Positions 51,933 through 61,391 are shown, numbered from the stretch's first letter. The stretch: 64,000 nucleotides of DNA from Mycolicibacterium iranicum (GCF_001650495.1 NZ_LWCS01000014.1:1-64000); one strand, 5' to 3'. Numbers and translations: made by a program. Notes: generated by a model from the sequence alone, not told the origin.

Positions 51933-51951
51933 TACTGAATTGCTTACTGTA
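51933..51951. promoter_or_regulatory. 19-bp cluster operator, site 7 (TACTGAATTGCTTACTGTA)
   Basis: The site lies between the carboxyltransferase (start 51885) and F420-type gene (start 51964). TACTGT at 51945-51950 places a transcription start only a few bases before the ATG. Confidence 0.6.
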
Positions 51952-51963
51952 GCTTCATCCACC

Positions 51964-53004
51964 ATGGGTGCGGGACGCGGCCTCAAGGTCGACGCTGCCG
52001 TCGTCAGTCAACTGTCGCACGTCCCCGCCGCGGCGGAGACGCTGGAACGCCGTGGTTACGACGGGTGCTGGACGGCGGAGATCAACCACGACCCGTTCCT
52101 GCCGCTGACACTGGCAGCCGAGCACACCAGCCGCATCGAGCTGGGGACCAGCATCGCGGTGGCCTTTGCCCGCAATCCGATGACCGTGGCTCAGATCGGC
52201 TGGGATCTGCAGGAGTACTCCGAGGGCCGGCTGCTGCTGGGGCTGGGTTCGCAGATCAAACCGCACATCGAGAAGCGGTTCAGCATGCCGTGGAGTAAGC
52301 CCGTCGACCGGATGCGGGAGTTCGTGGTTGCGCTGCACCATATCTGGGCGTGTTGGCGCGATGGCACGCGTTTGGCCTTCGACGGCGAGTTCTACACGCA
52401 CACCCTGATGACGCCAATGTTCGTGCCGCAGCCGCATCCCCACGGCGATCCAAGAATCTTCGTCGCAGCCGTGGGCGACCGGATGACCGAGATGTGCGGC
52501 GAGGTTGCCGACGGCCTTACCGCGCACGCTTTCTCGACACAGAGGTACGTCCGCGAGGTCACCCTCCCGACGCTGACGCGGGGGATCGAACGGGTCGGCA
52601 GACAACGGAGCGACGTCGAGGTGGCCAGTCCACTGTTCGTGGTGACGGGTCGCGACGAGGCGGAGCTCGCGCAGAATGCCATCCCGACCCGCAAGCAGAT
52701 CGCGTTCTACGCCTCTACCCCTGCCTACCGTGGTGTGCTCGAACTGCATGGCTGGGGCGACCTGCAGACCGAATTGCACCGTCTCTCGCGCGAGGGTGAA
52801 TGGGATGCGATGGGCTCGTTGATCGACGACACGATGCTTGCGGAGTTCGCCGTCGTCGCGCCGCTCGACTGCGTGGTCCGGACTATCCGCGAGAGGTGTG
52901 ACGGGCTGATCGACCGTGTCCTGGTGGGCTTCCCGCCCTCTCTCGACGAGGCGACGGTGGTGGATCTGGTTTCGGAGTTGCGACGTGAGGAGAGCACCCC
53001 ATGA
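51964..53004 (+). CDS. F420-dependent LLM-class oxidoreductase
   Basis: A 346-residue luciferase-like protein of a different subgroup from the one at 49286 (VSQLSHVPAAAETLERRGYDGCWTAEINHDPF; SEGRLLLGLGSQIKPHIEKRF; FVAAVGDRMTEMCGEVADG). The frame is open further upstream but the operator at 51933 and homologous N-terminus (GRGLKVDAAV) place the start at ATG 51964. It overlaps the P450 gene by ATGA, so both are co-transcribed. Confidence 0.87.
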   Translation: MGAGRGLKVDAAVVSQLSHVPAAAETLERRGYDGCWTAEINHDPFLPLTLAAEHTSRIELGTSIAVAFARNPMTVAQIGWDLQEYSEGRLLLGLGSQIKPHIEKRFSMPWSKPVDRMREFVVALHHIWACWRDGTRLAFDGEFYTHTLMTPMFVPQPHPHGDPRIFVAAVGDRMTEMCGEVADGLTAHAFSTQRYVREVTLPTLTRGIERVGRQRSDVEVASPLFVVTGRDEAELAQNAIPTRKQIAFYASTPAYRGVLELHGWGDLQTELHRLSREGEWDAMGSLIDDTMLAEFAVVAPLDCVVRTIRERCDGLIDRVLVGFPPSLDEATVVDLVSELRREESTP

Positions 53005-54239
53005 CCGTGCGAGTAGCCGACGAGGCGGGCAAGGTCTTCGCCGACCCGACCGCGTACACCGACGAAGACCGACTGCACGCGGCGATGACACACTTGCGGG
53101 CCCACGCGCCCGTGTCATGGGTCGACGCCGAGGGGTACAACCCGTTCTGGGCGATCACCAAGCACACTGACATCATGGCCATCGAGCGCGACAACGCTGT
53201 CTTCACGAACTCGCCGAGGCCGGTCCTGACCACGGCCGAGGGCGATGCGCAACACGCGGCCATGGCGATCAGCACGCTGATCCACATGGACGATCCCCGG
53301 CACCGCAAGGTCCGGGCAATCGGTGCCGACTGGTTCCGGCCGAAAGCCATGCGCGCGTTGAAAATTCGTGTCGACGAGCTGGCGAAATCCTTCGTCGACC
53401 AAATGGTCGACCGCGGTGGGGAGTGCGACTTCGTGCAGGAGGTGGCGGTCAACTTCCCCCTATACGTCATCATGTCGCTGCTCGGCATCCCTGAGTCCGA
53501 CTTTCCCCGCATGCTGACCTACACCCAGGAGCTGTTCGGCAGCGACGACGCCGAGTTGCAGCGCGGCGCGACCATGGAAGAGCGCGGGCTCGCGCTGTTC
53601 GACATGTTCACCTACTTTAACGAGATCACCGCGTCGCGCCGCGCACAGCCGACCGAGGATCTCGCGTCGGCGATTGCCAACGCGCGCATCGACGGCGAAC
53701 CGCTGTCCGACATCGACACGGTGTCCTATTACCTGATCGTCGCGACCGCCGGACACGACACCACCAGCGCGACGATCTCCGGGGGACTGCAGGCGCTGTG
53801 CGAGAACCCCGACCAGCTCCAGCGGCTGCAGCAGACTCCCGAGCTGCTCCCGCTGGCGGTCGAGGAGATGATCCGATGGGTCACGCCGGTGAAGGAGTTC
53901 ATGCGAACCGCCCAGCAAGACACAGTTATTCGAGGCGTACCGATTGCGGCGGGGGAGTCGGTGCTGCTGTCCTACCCGTCGGGAAATCGCGACGAGGACG
54001 TCTTCGCCGACCCGTTTCGGTTCGACGTCGGACGAGATCCCAACAAGCACGTGGCGTTCGGCTACGGCGTGCACTTCTGCTTGGGCGCGGCGCTCGCGCG
54101 CATGGAGATCAACAGCTTCTACGCAGAACTGTTACCCCGGCTGAAGTCGGTGGAGCTCGCAGGCGCGCCCGAGCACACCGCGACGATCTTCGTCGGTGGG
54201 CTCAAACACCTGCCGATCAGGTACTCGCTGCGAGCTTGA
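53001..54239 (+). CDS. Cytochrome P450
   Basis: The 412-residue P450 has the I-helix motif ATAGHDTTSA, ExxR in EEMIRWVTP and the heme loop FGYGVHFCLGAALARME with Cys360. The AGHDTT (rather than AGxET) and its overall layout resemble the steroid/fatty-acid-oxidising actinobacterial P450s (CYP125/142/124-type), but family assignment needs alignment. Its start overlaps the F420-type gene. A copy of the palindromic repeat follows it. Confidence 0.92.
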   Translation: MTVRVADEAGKVFADPTAYTDEDRLHAAMTHLRAHAPVSWVDAEGYNPFWAITKHTDIMAIERDNAVFTNSPRPVLTTAEGDAQHAAMAISTLIHMDDPRHRKVRAIGADWFRPKAMRALKIRVDELAKSFVDQMVDRGGECDFVQEVAVNFPLYVIMSLLGIPESDFPRMLTYTQELFGSDDAELQRGATMEERGLALFDMFTYFNEITASRRAQPTEDLASAIANARIDGEPLSDIDTVSYYLIVATAGHDTTSATISGGLQALCENPDQLQRLQQTPELLPLAVEEMIRWVTPVKEFMRTAQQDTVIRGVPIAAGESVLLSYPSGNRDEDVFADPFRFDVGRDPNKHVAFGYGVHFCLGAALARMEINSFYAELLPRLKSVELAGAPEHTATIFVGGLKHLPIRYSLRA

Positions 54240-54240
54240 A

Positions 54241-54305
54241 TCGCCGAAACTGCATTCCGCGTCGCCATTTCGCCGTTTTCACCGCGTGGAATGCAGTTTC
54301 GGCGA
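54241..54305. repeat. Convergent-junction inverted repeat, family CGAAACTGCATTCC (copy 3)
   Basis: Perfect 18-base arms: TCGCCGAAACTGCATTCC (54241-54258) and its complement at 54288-54305, around a 29-base loop. It is the longest of the three and fills the gap between the P450 stop (54239) and the amidohydrolase stop (54310). Confidence 0.88.
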
Positions 54306-54309
54306 AAAG

Positions 54310-55593
54310 TTAGTTGCCTGAATTGCCGCGAGCGGCAGCGTGCAGGGCATCCCCGCGGGTGCCCTTCTCGTGGTGGGACAATGCCTTGATCGAAACATCA
54401 TGCCCCTCTGCGGCTTTGCGCAGCGCGCCGACGGTGGCCTGGTCCTTGGGGATGTGGGTGAAGGGGTCCCAGTGATACCAGCGCATCGCGTTCTGGTAGG
54501 TCATCTTGTTGATCTCGTCATCGGTCACGTTGTGTGCCTTGAGGACCTCACCGAGCTCCTCAGGGGCATTGGGCCACATTGAATCCGAGTGCGGGTAGTC
54601 GGCTTCCCAGCAGATGTTGTCGATGCCGATGTCATTGCGCAGTGCGACTCCCACTGGGTCGGAGATGAAGCAGGTCAGGAAGTGCTGACGGAACACCTCT
54701 GACGGCTTGTGCCTGCCGAAGTCCTGCCCGGTCCAGGTGGAGTGCATCTCGTAGGTGCGGTCCGCTCGTTCGAGGAAGTAGGGGATCCAGCCCGTGCCGC
54801 CCTCGGACAGCGCGATCTTGAGATCCGGGTACTTCTTGATCGGCTTGGACCACAACAGATCTGCGGCGGCCTGAACGATGTTCATCGGCTGCAGGGTGAT
54901 CATCACATCCATGGGCGCGTCGGGTGCGGTGATCGCGAGCTTGCCGGAGGACCCGATGTGAACGTTCATCACGGTGTCTGTGTCGACCAGGGCCTCCCAG
55001 ACCGGAGTCCAGTAGTCGTCATGGAAGCTCGGGTATCCCATCGCAGCCGGGTTCTCGCTGAACGTCAACGCGTGCACGCCGCGTGCGGCGTTGCGGCGGA
55101 TCTCCCTGGCGCACGCTTCGGCGTCCCAGATCACCGGGAGCGTCATCGGGATGAAACGCGCCGGGTAGGCGCCGCACCACTCCTCGACGTGCCAGTCGTT
55201 GTAGGCCTGCAGCAGGGCCAGCGAGAATTCTGGATCCTCGGTGGCGAACAGGCGTCCCGCGAATCCGGGGAACGACGGAAAGCAGATCGAGCCGAGGATG
55301 CCGCCGGCGTTCATGTCTTTGACCCGCTCGTCGACCTGCCAGCAACCGGGCCGGATCTCGTCGAGCCCCTGCGGTTCGAGGCCGTATTCCTCCTTGGGTC
55401 GGCCTGCGACGGCGTTGAGCGCGACGTTGGGGATGACGACGTCGCGGAATTGCCATGTGTCCGAGCCGTCTTCGTTGTGCACCAGCCGGGGTGCCTCATC
55501 CAGGTACTTCTTCGGGAGATGGTTCTTGAACATGTCGGGCGGCTCGACCACATGGTCGTCCACGCTGATCAAGATCATGTCGTCTTTGTTCAT
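54310..55593 (-). CDS. Amidohydrolase family protein (amidohydrolase_2)
   Basis: The 427-residue protein opens ILISVDDHVVEPPDMFKNHLP, a D-D-H-V-V-E-P-P signature of mycobacterial amidohydrolases often found in steroid/terpene clusters, and has EADYPHSDSMWP with the conserved Asp near the C-terminus. It is the third member of this family in the cluster and is longer than the one at 28938. It has a good start at 55593, and site 8 lies 25 bases upstream. Confidence 0.87.
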   Translation of the reverse strand: MNKDDMILISVDDHVVEPPDMFKNHLPKKYLDEAPRLVHNEDGSDTWQFRDVVIPNVALNAVAGRPKEEYGLEPQGLDEIRPGCWQVDERVKDMNAGGILGSICFPSFPGFAGRLFATEDPEFSLALLQAYNDWHVEEWCGAYPARFIPMTLPVIWDAEACAREIRRNAARGVHALTFSENPAAMGYPSFHDDYWTPVWEALVDTDTVMNVHIGSSGKLAITAPDAPMDVMITLQPMNIVQAAADLLWSKPIKKYPDLKIALSEGGTGWIPYFLERADRTYEMHSTWTGQDFGRHKPSEVFRQHFLTCFISDPVGVALRNDIGIDNICWEADYPHSDSMWPNAPEELGEVLKAHNVTDDEINKMTYQNAMRWYHWDPFTHIPKDQATVGALRKAAEGHDVSIKALSHHEKGTRGDALHAAARGNSGN

Positions 55594-55617
55594 GGCCCGT
55601 CCCGTCCCGTGGGTGCT

Positions 55618-55636
55618 TACCGTATGGCCAACAGTT
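55618..55636. promoter_or_regulatory. 19-bp cluster operator, site 8 (TACCGTATGGCCAACAGTT)
   Basis: The site precedes the minus-strand amidohydrolase (start 55593). On the minus strand TACGGT (55623-55618) could be its -10 box, 24 bases before the start. It marks the right edge of the regulon. Confidence 0.55.
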
Positions 55637-55647
55637 TAGCGCGACGA

Positions 55648-55851
55648 TCAGCAGCAGCGGGCGCTCGGATTGGCGTCCGCGGCGGCGTGGCGGCGCCGCC
55701 AGTACTCGCGCTCGGACATCGCTGCTTCGTCGGCGTGTGTCCGGGAATGGTGCTCTAGGTAACGCTGGTAATGGTTGTCACCCATCAGGGACTTCCAGTA
55801 CCACCCGATCTGACTGAGGGCCTGGCGTGCGCGTCTGGTCGTGCGTCCCAT
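55648..55851 (-). CDS. YbdD/YjiX-type small protein, partner of CstA
   Basis: This 67-residue protein (ARQALSQIGWYWKSLMGDNHYQRYLEHH, then AAMSEREYWRRRHAAADANPSARCC) matches the small YbdD/YjiX family that accompanies carbon-starvation transporters. ATG at 55851 is preceded by AAGGAGG (complement of 55858-55864). Its 5' end overlaps the last 67 bases of cstA in another frame. The length and the S-E-R-E-Y-W-R-R-R motif match the family. Confidence 0.85.
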   Translation of the reverse strand: MGRTTRRARQALSQIGWYWKSLMGDNHYQRYLEHHSRTHADEAAMSEREYWRRRHAAADANPSARCC

Positions 55852-58091
55852 TGCTTTTGCACCTCCTTCTCTGCCTTGGACATGAACATGCCTGACGGCG
55901 CGAACATGCGGGAGGGAACCGGGTCGTCTTCGGTGAGCGGGTTCCCGGTACCTCGGATTGCCTTGAGCGCCACAACGACTCCGGCCACGAATACGATGAC
56001 GACAAGCACCGCGAAGATGATCGACAGCGTGCCCTGGATGAAGGTGTTGCGGATGACGGCGTCGAGCTGGCCGGCGTCCTTGGCCGCCCCGAAGCTGGTC
56101 TGTCCCGCGTCTTTGGCATTGCGGTACTGGAAGTGCTGAGTCCAGTACCCGACCTTCGGGTCGCCGGAAAAGATCTTCTGCCATGACGCCGTCATCGTCA
56201 CGGTGAGGTCCCACAACAGCGGAATTCCGGGTATCCACGCCCATTTCAGCAGTCCGCGCTTGATGATCACCACGGTGACAACTGTCAGCGCGATCGCGGC
56301 CAACAACTGGTTGGCGATGCCGAACAGCGGGAAGAGGGTGTTGATGCCGCCGAGCGGGTCCGTGACGCCCATCAACAGAATGGAGCCCCATGCGGCGACC
56401 ACGATGACGCTGCAAATCCATGCTCCTACCCGCCAGCTCGGGTTGCGCAGCTTCTTGAGCGGTCCGCCGAGATTTCCCAGACCGTCCGAGAGCATGAAGC
56501 GCGCAACGCGAGTGCCGGCATCGACGGTGGTCAGGATGAACAGCGCCTCGAACATGATCGCGAAGTGGTACCAGAACGCTTTGAGACCCTCACCGCCGAA
56601 CACCTTGTGCAGCACCTCTGACATACCGAAAGCCAGCGTCGGGGCACCACCAGTTCGGGACACGATGGAACTCTCGCCCACGCTCCTGGCGGCATCATCG
56701 ATCTCCTGCGCGGTGATCGGGTCACCCGAGAGGCCGAGCCCGTTGACGTAATCGGCGGCGGTCTGGGCCGTGGTTCCGGTGGACGCGGCCGGGGCGTTCA
56801 TCGCGAAGTAGAGGTGCTGATTCAGAATGGCAGCGGTGATCAGCGCCATGATCGCGACGAACGACTCGGTCAGCATGCCGCCATAGCCGATCAGCCGCAT
56901 CTGGCTCTCTTTTTCGAGCAACTTCGGAGTAGTGCCCGAGGAGATCAGCGAGTGGAAACCCGAGAGCGCGCCGCACGCGATCGTGATGAACAGAAATGGG
57001 AACAGCGAACCGGCGAAGACGGGCCCCGTGCCGCTGCTGGCAAAGGATGAGATCGCGGGAGCTTCCATCACCGGGCGGGCCAGCAGGATGCCCACCGCCA
57101 GCAGCGCGATGGTGCCGACCTTCATGAATGTGGACAGATAGTCCCGCGGGGCCAGTAGCAGCCACACCGGCAGCACCGACGCCGCGAGGCCGTAGATGAT
57201 GATGCACCACGACAGGGCCACCTTCGACAGCGTGAACCAGTCAGTACCCCAGGAGGTTTCGGCCACCCAGCCGCCTGCCACGACGGCGAGCAGCAGCAGC
57301 ACCACGCCGATCAGCGAGACCTCGGAGACGCGGCCGGGCCGCAGGAATCGAAGATAGAGCCCCATGAAGATCGCGATCGGAATCGTCATCGCGATGGAGA
57401 AAACGCCCCACGGGCTCTCTGAGAGTGCGTTGACCACCACCAGCGCGAGCACCGCGAGCAGGATCACCATGATGATCAGCACGCCGACGATTGCCGCGGC
57501 GCCGCCGACGACACCGAGCTCGTCCCGCGCCATCTGGCCCAGCGAACGTCCGCGGCGGCGCACCGAAATCGACAACACCAGATAGTCCTGGACGCAGCCG
57601 GCGACAACAGCGCCGATGATGATCCAGATGGCGCCCGGCAGATAACCCATCTGGGTCGCCAGAACCGGGCCGACCAGCGGTCCCGCTCCGGCGATCGCGG
57701 CGAAGTGATGCCCGAAGAGGACCCGCCGGTCGGTGGGCATGTAGTCGGTGCCGTTCTCGAAAACCTCTGCCGGCGTGGCGTTGTCGTCCCTTGGCTTGAC
57801 GATTTTCATCTCGATCAGCCGCGCGTAGAACCGGAATCCGATCACGTACGTGCAGATGGCGGCGATGACGAACCAGACCGCGTTGACAGTCTCGCCGCGG
57901 AACAACGCAATCATCGCCCACGCGATGGCGCCGAACACCGCCACGATCGCGAAAATGATCTTGTGTTTCGTGGTGATCGGCGACCGGTCGATGATGGCCA
58001 CCGGCGGCAGCTCTTTGTCCGTGCGGATGTAGGTGATGTCGCCGTCGATCTCTTCGAATCGTTGCGATGACGCGGCGGTGGGTGTGGCCAT
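55785..58091 (-). CDS. cstA: Carbon starvation protein CstA (peptide/pyruvate transporter)
   Basis: The 768-residue membrane protein has about 16 or more hydrophobic segments. The conserved GHHFAAIAGAGPLVGPVLATQMGYLPG near residue 125 and FHSLISSGTTPKLL in the middle are CstA signatures. It probably imports peptides or pyruvate under carbon limitation. The N-terminus (FEEIDGDITYIRTDKELPPVAI) is cytoplasmic. It lies directly downstream of ligB on the same strand, as I recall for Rv3062-Rv3063 of M. tuberculosis, and overlaps the YbdD-type gene. Confidence 0.95.
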   Translation of the reverse strand: MATPTAASSQRFEEIDGDITYIRTDKELPPVAIIDRSPITTKHKIIFAIVAVFGAIAWAMIALFRGETVNAVWFVIAAICTYVIGFRFYARLIEMKIVKPRDDNATPAEVFENGTDYMPTDRRVLFGHHFAAIAGAGPLVGPVLATQMGYLPGAIWIIIGAVVAGCVQDYLVLSISVRRRGRSLGQMARDELGVVGGAAAIVGVLIIMVILLAVLALVVVNALSESPWGVFSIAMTIPIAIFMGLYLRFLRPGRVSEVSLIGVVLLLLAVVAGGWVAETSWGTDWFTLSKVALSWCIIIYGLAASVLPVWLLLAPRDYLSTFMKVGTIALLAVGILLARPVMEAPAISSFASSGTGPVFAGSLFPFLFITIACGALSGFHSLISSGTTPKLLEKESQMRLIGYGGMLTESFVAIMALITAAILNQHLYFAMNAPAASTGTTAQTAADYVNGLGLSGDPITAQEIDDAARSVGESSIVSRTGGAPTLAFGMSEVLHKVFGGEGLKAFWYHFAIMFEALFILTTVDAGTRVARFMLSDGLGNLGGPLKKLRNPSWRVGAWICSVIVVAAWGSILLMGVTDPLGGINTLFPLFGIANQLLAAIALTVVTVVIIKRGLLKWAWIPGIPLLWDLTVTMTASWQKIFSGDPKVGYWTQHFQYRNAKDAGQTSFGAAKDAGQLDAVIRNTFIQGTLSIIFAVLVVIVFVAGVVVALKAIRGTGNPLTEDDPVPSRMFAPSGMFMSKAEKEVQKQWDARPDAHARPSVRSGGTGSP

Positions 58092-58191
58092 GAGCGCTCA
58101 GTCTCTCCCTCGTCGGCTCGACTGTGTTTTCCTGCCAAGACCGATACTGTCACCGGTCGTTCACACGATGTGCAGAAACCCGTACTAAACG

Positions 58192-59727
58192 TCAGTCGGC
58201 TTGTTGGTAGAGCGCTCGCACGGTGTCGATCGTGTCGGCATCGGCGCACGTCTTGTCGTCGCGGTACCGCACCACTCTGGCGAAACGCAGCGCCATACCT
58301 CCCGGGTAGCGCGTGGAAGTCTGCAGCCCGTCGAACGCGATCTCGACGACCTGCTCGGGACGCACCTTGACGGTGTAGCCGGCGGTCGGGCCGTCGGCCA
58401 ACTCCAGAAATCGTTTCGTCTGCCAAGCCAGCATTTCGTCCGTCATGCCCTTGAACGTCTTGCCGAGCATGACGAAACCCCCGGTTTCGGGGTCGCGGGC
58501 GCCGAGGTGGATGTTGGACAGCTTGCCCGTACGTCGCCCAGAACCCCATTCGACCGCGAGCACCACGAGGTCGAGGGTGTGGACGGGCTTCACCTTCAGC
58601 CAGCCGGCACCGCGGCGGCCCGCTTCGTACGGGGCCGTGGGCGATTTCGCCATCACCCCTTCGTGGCCGGCAGCCAGTGTCGCGTCGAGAAAGGCCTTTG
58701 CGCGTTCGGGATCCGACGTGACCAGGCGGTCGACGCGCTGGGTGGCCGGCACGATCGCGTCGAGTTTGGCGATGCGGTCCGCCGCGGGGAGATCGAGCAG
58801 GTCGATACCGTCGACGTGGAGGAGGTCGAAGAAGAACACCGACAGCTTCTGGTGCTGTTCTGCGGCCTTGCCGCCGCGTCGCCCGAATCGACTGGCGGTG
58901 ATCTGGAAACGATGGGGACGCCCGTCGGCCTTCAACGCGATTGCCTCAGCGTCGGCGATCAGTTCAGTGACCGGAAGCGCCAGGGACGCCTCCACCAGCT
59001 CAGGCAGGCGCTCCGTCACGTCGTCGAGACTGCGCGTGAAGATCGACACCATGTCGTCGCGCCGGTGGATCTGTACCCGGGCGCCGTCGAGCTTCGCTTC
59101 GAACATCGCGGTGCCACCGAGGCGTTCGAGAGCGTCGGCGACGCCGGTCGCGGTCTGGGCCAGCATCGGCCCGACCGGCTTGCCTGCCTGCAGAGTGAAC
59201 CGCCCGAGCGCGCTCTGTCCGCCCGCCAGCGCGGCGGCGGCCACCGCGGGCAGGTCACCGCCCAGCATCGCGGCCCTGCGCACGGCCACGGCAGGCAACT
59301 CGGCCGCCTTGGCGACGGCGTCGACCATCACGCCGATCAGAGCCCCCTGGCGCAACTCCCCGGTGAGAAGCCGACGAAGAAAGGTCTGCTCGACGCCGGT
59401 CGCCGCGGCGAACAGCGCGGCGAGCAGTTCCGTGCGGCGTGCCTGCGAGCCCTTGCCCGCCGTGTTACCGATCTCGCCGAACCGGGCGTCGACGTCGGCG
59501 ACGGTCAGCGACGGGTGGGCGGCGGCGTCCGGCACGGACCGCAGCGACGCCCAACCCACCCCGATCTGGCGTTGGGTGAGCTCGCCCGACAACCACGACA
59601 CCACCACCCGGACATCGTCCCCGCCGTCGGCCAGCCGCAGCAGGTCGGCAATCCGGGCGATCTTCGCCAAGCGCGCGGACGTCGTCGCGACCTCGGAGGA
59701 GGCTCGGGCGACATCGATCAGCAGCAC
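58192..59727 (-). CDS. ligB: ATP-dependent DNA ligase LigB
   Basis: The 511-residue enzyme has the adenylated-lysine motif [15 protein letters not shown] (Lys212), motif [14 protein letters not shown] and motif V/VI features near the C-terminus ([20 protein letters not shown]), as in mycobacterial LigB (about 507 residues). It seals nicks using ATP and is dispensable in mycobacteria because the NAD-type LigA is essential. It is upstream of cstA with a 100-base gap. Confidence 0.95.
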   Translation of the reverse strand: MLLIDVARASSEVATTSARLAKIARIADLLRLADGGDDVRVVVSWLSGELTQRQIGVGWASLRSVPDAAAHPSLTVADVDARFGEIGNTAGKGSQARRTELLAALFAAATGVEQTFLRRLLTGELRQGALIGVMVDAVAKAAELPAVAVRRAAMLGGDLPAVAAAALAGGQSALGRFTLQAGKPVGPMLAQTATGVADALERLGGTAMFEAKLDGARVQIHRRDDMVSIFTRSLDDVTERLPELVEASLALPVTELIADAEAIALKADGRPHRFQITASRFGRRGGKAAEQHQKLSVFFFDLLHVDGIDLLDLPAADRIAKLDAIVPATQRVDRLVTSDPERAKAFLDATLAAGHEGVMAKSPTAPYEAGRRGAGWLKVKPVHTLDLVVLAVEWGSGRRTGKLSNIHLGARDPETGGFVMLGKTFKGMTDEMLAWQTKRFLELADGPTAGYTVKVRPEQVVEIAFDGLQTSTRYPGGMALRFARVVRYRDDKTCADADTIDTVRALYQQAD

Positions 59728-59757
59728 GTCACCACCCTGGCATGCGCCACCGACACG

Positions 59758-61275
59758 TCACCTGACGGCGAAGGTGATGGAATGCCAGCCGGTTGCGCCG
59801 TCAGGGACAGGGTCGACCCGTTCCGAGGTCTGCGTGTAACCCGAGTTGTCGGTGGCTCGGACCGTGATCTTGTGGAATCCGGTCTCACGGGCCTCCCACG
59901 GAAAGCTCCACAACCGCCAGGTGTCCCCGGAGTAGCTGTCGCCGAGCAACGCCTGCTCCCACGGGCCGTCATCGATCTGCACCTCGACGCTGCGCACGCC
60001 GCGGTTCTGAGCCCACGCGACACCCCCGAACGTCACGGGTCCGACGGCGACGTCCTCGCCGCTGCGGGGGACGTCGATGCGCGACTCTGTCTTGATCGGA
60101 CCTCGCGGCGACCAGCCCAGCTTCGTCCAGTAGGCCTCTGCGCGGTCGAAGCGAGTCAGCTCCAGGTCCGTCACCCATTTGGTCGCCGAGACGTATCCGT
60201 ACAGACCGGGCACCACCAGTCGGGCGGGGTACCCGTGCTCGATCGGCAGCGGGTCGCCGTTCATGCCGACTGCGAGCAGTGCGTCCTCGCCGGTGAGTGC
60301 CTCGACCGGGGTGCCTGCCGTCCACCCGTCGACAGACATCGAGAGCACCATGTCGGCATCGGAGCGCACACCGGCCTCGGCCAGGATGTCCTTGACGCGG
60401 TAACCGGTCCAGACTGCGTTCGAGATCAAGTCGCCCCCAACGGGATTGGAGACGCATGTCAGTGTCACCACCTTCTCGACAACCTCGAACCGGTCCAGAT
60501 CTTCGTAGCGGAGGGTGACCTCGTTGTCGACCATGCCGTGGATCCGCAACTGCCAATCCGTGCGGCTGAGCTGCGGTACCGACAACGCGGTGTCGATACG
60601 GTAGAAATCGTCGTTGCGTGTGACGAACGAGGGCAGCGCGACGCCTTGCGGCTGCACCGAATCCGGAATGGGCGGTGCCGGCTTGTCGATTCGGGGAAGC
60701 GCGAACGCATCGCGATCACCCGCCACTGATGACGTCAGGCGGCTGATCACGACACCGACGACGCCGCTTGCCACGCCCACGCCGAGCAACCCCAGCGTCG
60801 CCAGCGAAAGTCGCCTCCCGGGGTCTGTGCCGCGTTCGTCTCGCACGTCGTCGAAGCGTCCTGAGACCAGAAACCGCAGGACCGCCACTCCGCACGCCGC
60901 GCCGATCAGCGTGGGCACGATGTCGAGCAGAGTCGCGCCCGCGCGCGACAGCACCGCGGCGCACCCCAGGGCGCCGGCGGCCACGATCGCCGTGCTGCCG
61001 ATCGGTCTGCGCTTGGACTCGGCCATCCCCGCCAAGGCGGCGATGACGGCGATCGTCAGGAGCACCATGACCGACAGGAAGAGCTTGTCCGCGGTGCCGA
61101 ACGTGTCGATGGCCCACTCTTTGACGGGGCCCGGAGTCAGTTCGATGACCGACGAGCCGACGGCGGTGCGCACGTCGGCTTCGGGACCGAAGGCGGCGCC
61201 GGCCAGTTGGGCCACGCCGACGGCCACCGCTGCAGCGGCGACGCCGCCCATCGCCTTGGCACCGAGAGTCGTCAT
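59758..61275 (-). CDS. Sulfite-oxidase-like molybdoenzyme with N-terminal membrane domain
   Basis: The 505-residue protein begins with several hydrophobic segments (residues about 8-30, 64-83, 95-145, 172-195), so it is membrane anchored. The C-terminal part is the sulfite oxidase/YedY-type Mo-cofactor domain with the molybdenum-ligating Cys in TLTCVSNPVGGDLISNAVW and an Ig-like dimerisation domain at the end (AWAQNRGVRSVEVQIDDGPW; ATDNSGYTQTS). Such proteins oxidise sulfite or reduce sulfoxides; the electron partner is unknown. ATG at 61275. Confidence 0.92.
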   Translation of the reverse strand: MTTLGAKAMGGVAAAAVAVGVAQLAGAAFGPEADVRTAVGSSVIELTPGPVKEWAIDTFGTADKLFLSVMVLLTIAVIAALAGMAESKRRPIGSTAIVAAGALGCAAVLSRAGATLLDIVPTLIGAACGVAVLRFLVSGRFDDVRDERGTDPGRRLSLATLGLLGVGVASGVVGVVISRLTSSVAGDRDAFALPRIDKPAPPIPDSVQPQGVALPSFVTRNDDFYRIDTALSVPQLSRTDWQLRIHGMVDNEVTLRYEDLDRFEVVEKVVTLTCVSNPVGGDLISNAVWTGYRVKDILAEAGVRSDADMVLSMSVDGWTAGTPVEALTGEDALLAVGMNGDPLPIEHGYPARLVVPGLYGYVSATKWVTDLELTRFDRAEAYWTKLGWSPRGPIKTESRIDVPRSGEDVAVGPVTFGGVAWAQNRGVRSVEVQIDDGPWEQALLGDSYSGDTWRLWSFPWEARETGFHKITVRATDNSGYTQTSERVDPVPDGATGWHSITFAVR

Positions 61276-61391
61276 AGATCCAAACTACCGGCGTGAATAA
61301 CCCGCAATCCTTACCGAAAGGTGTCATCGGCTAGGTTGCAGGTGGGCTTTACAGATCGTCCACATATTGGAAAGCTGGCGAAAGGGAGCAG

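Noticed and set aside
58145..58163. Possible ninth cluster operator upstream of cstA (TACTGT followed by CACCGG)
   Set aside because: Only the left half matches; the right half lacks the ACnGT pattern.
58201..60729. Long plus-strand open frame opposite ligB and the sulfite-oxidase-like gene
   Set aside because: It is antisense to two clear genes, rich in Arg/Gly/His and lacks any domain; high GC leaves such frames open by chance.
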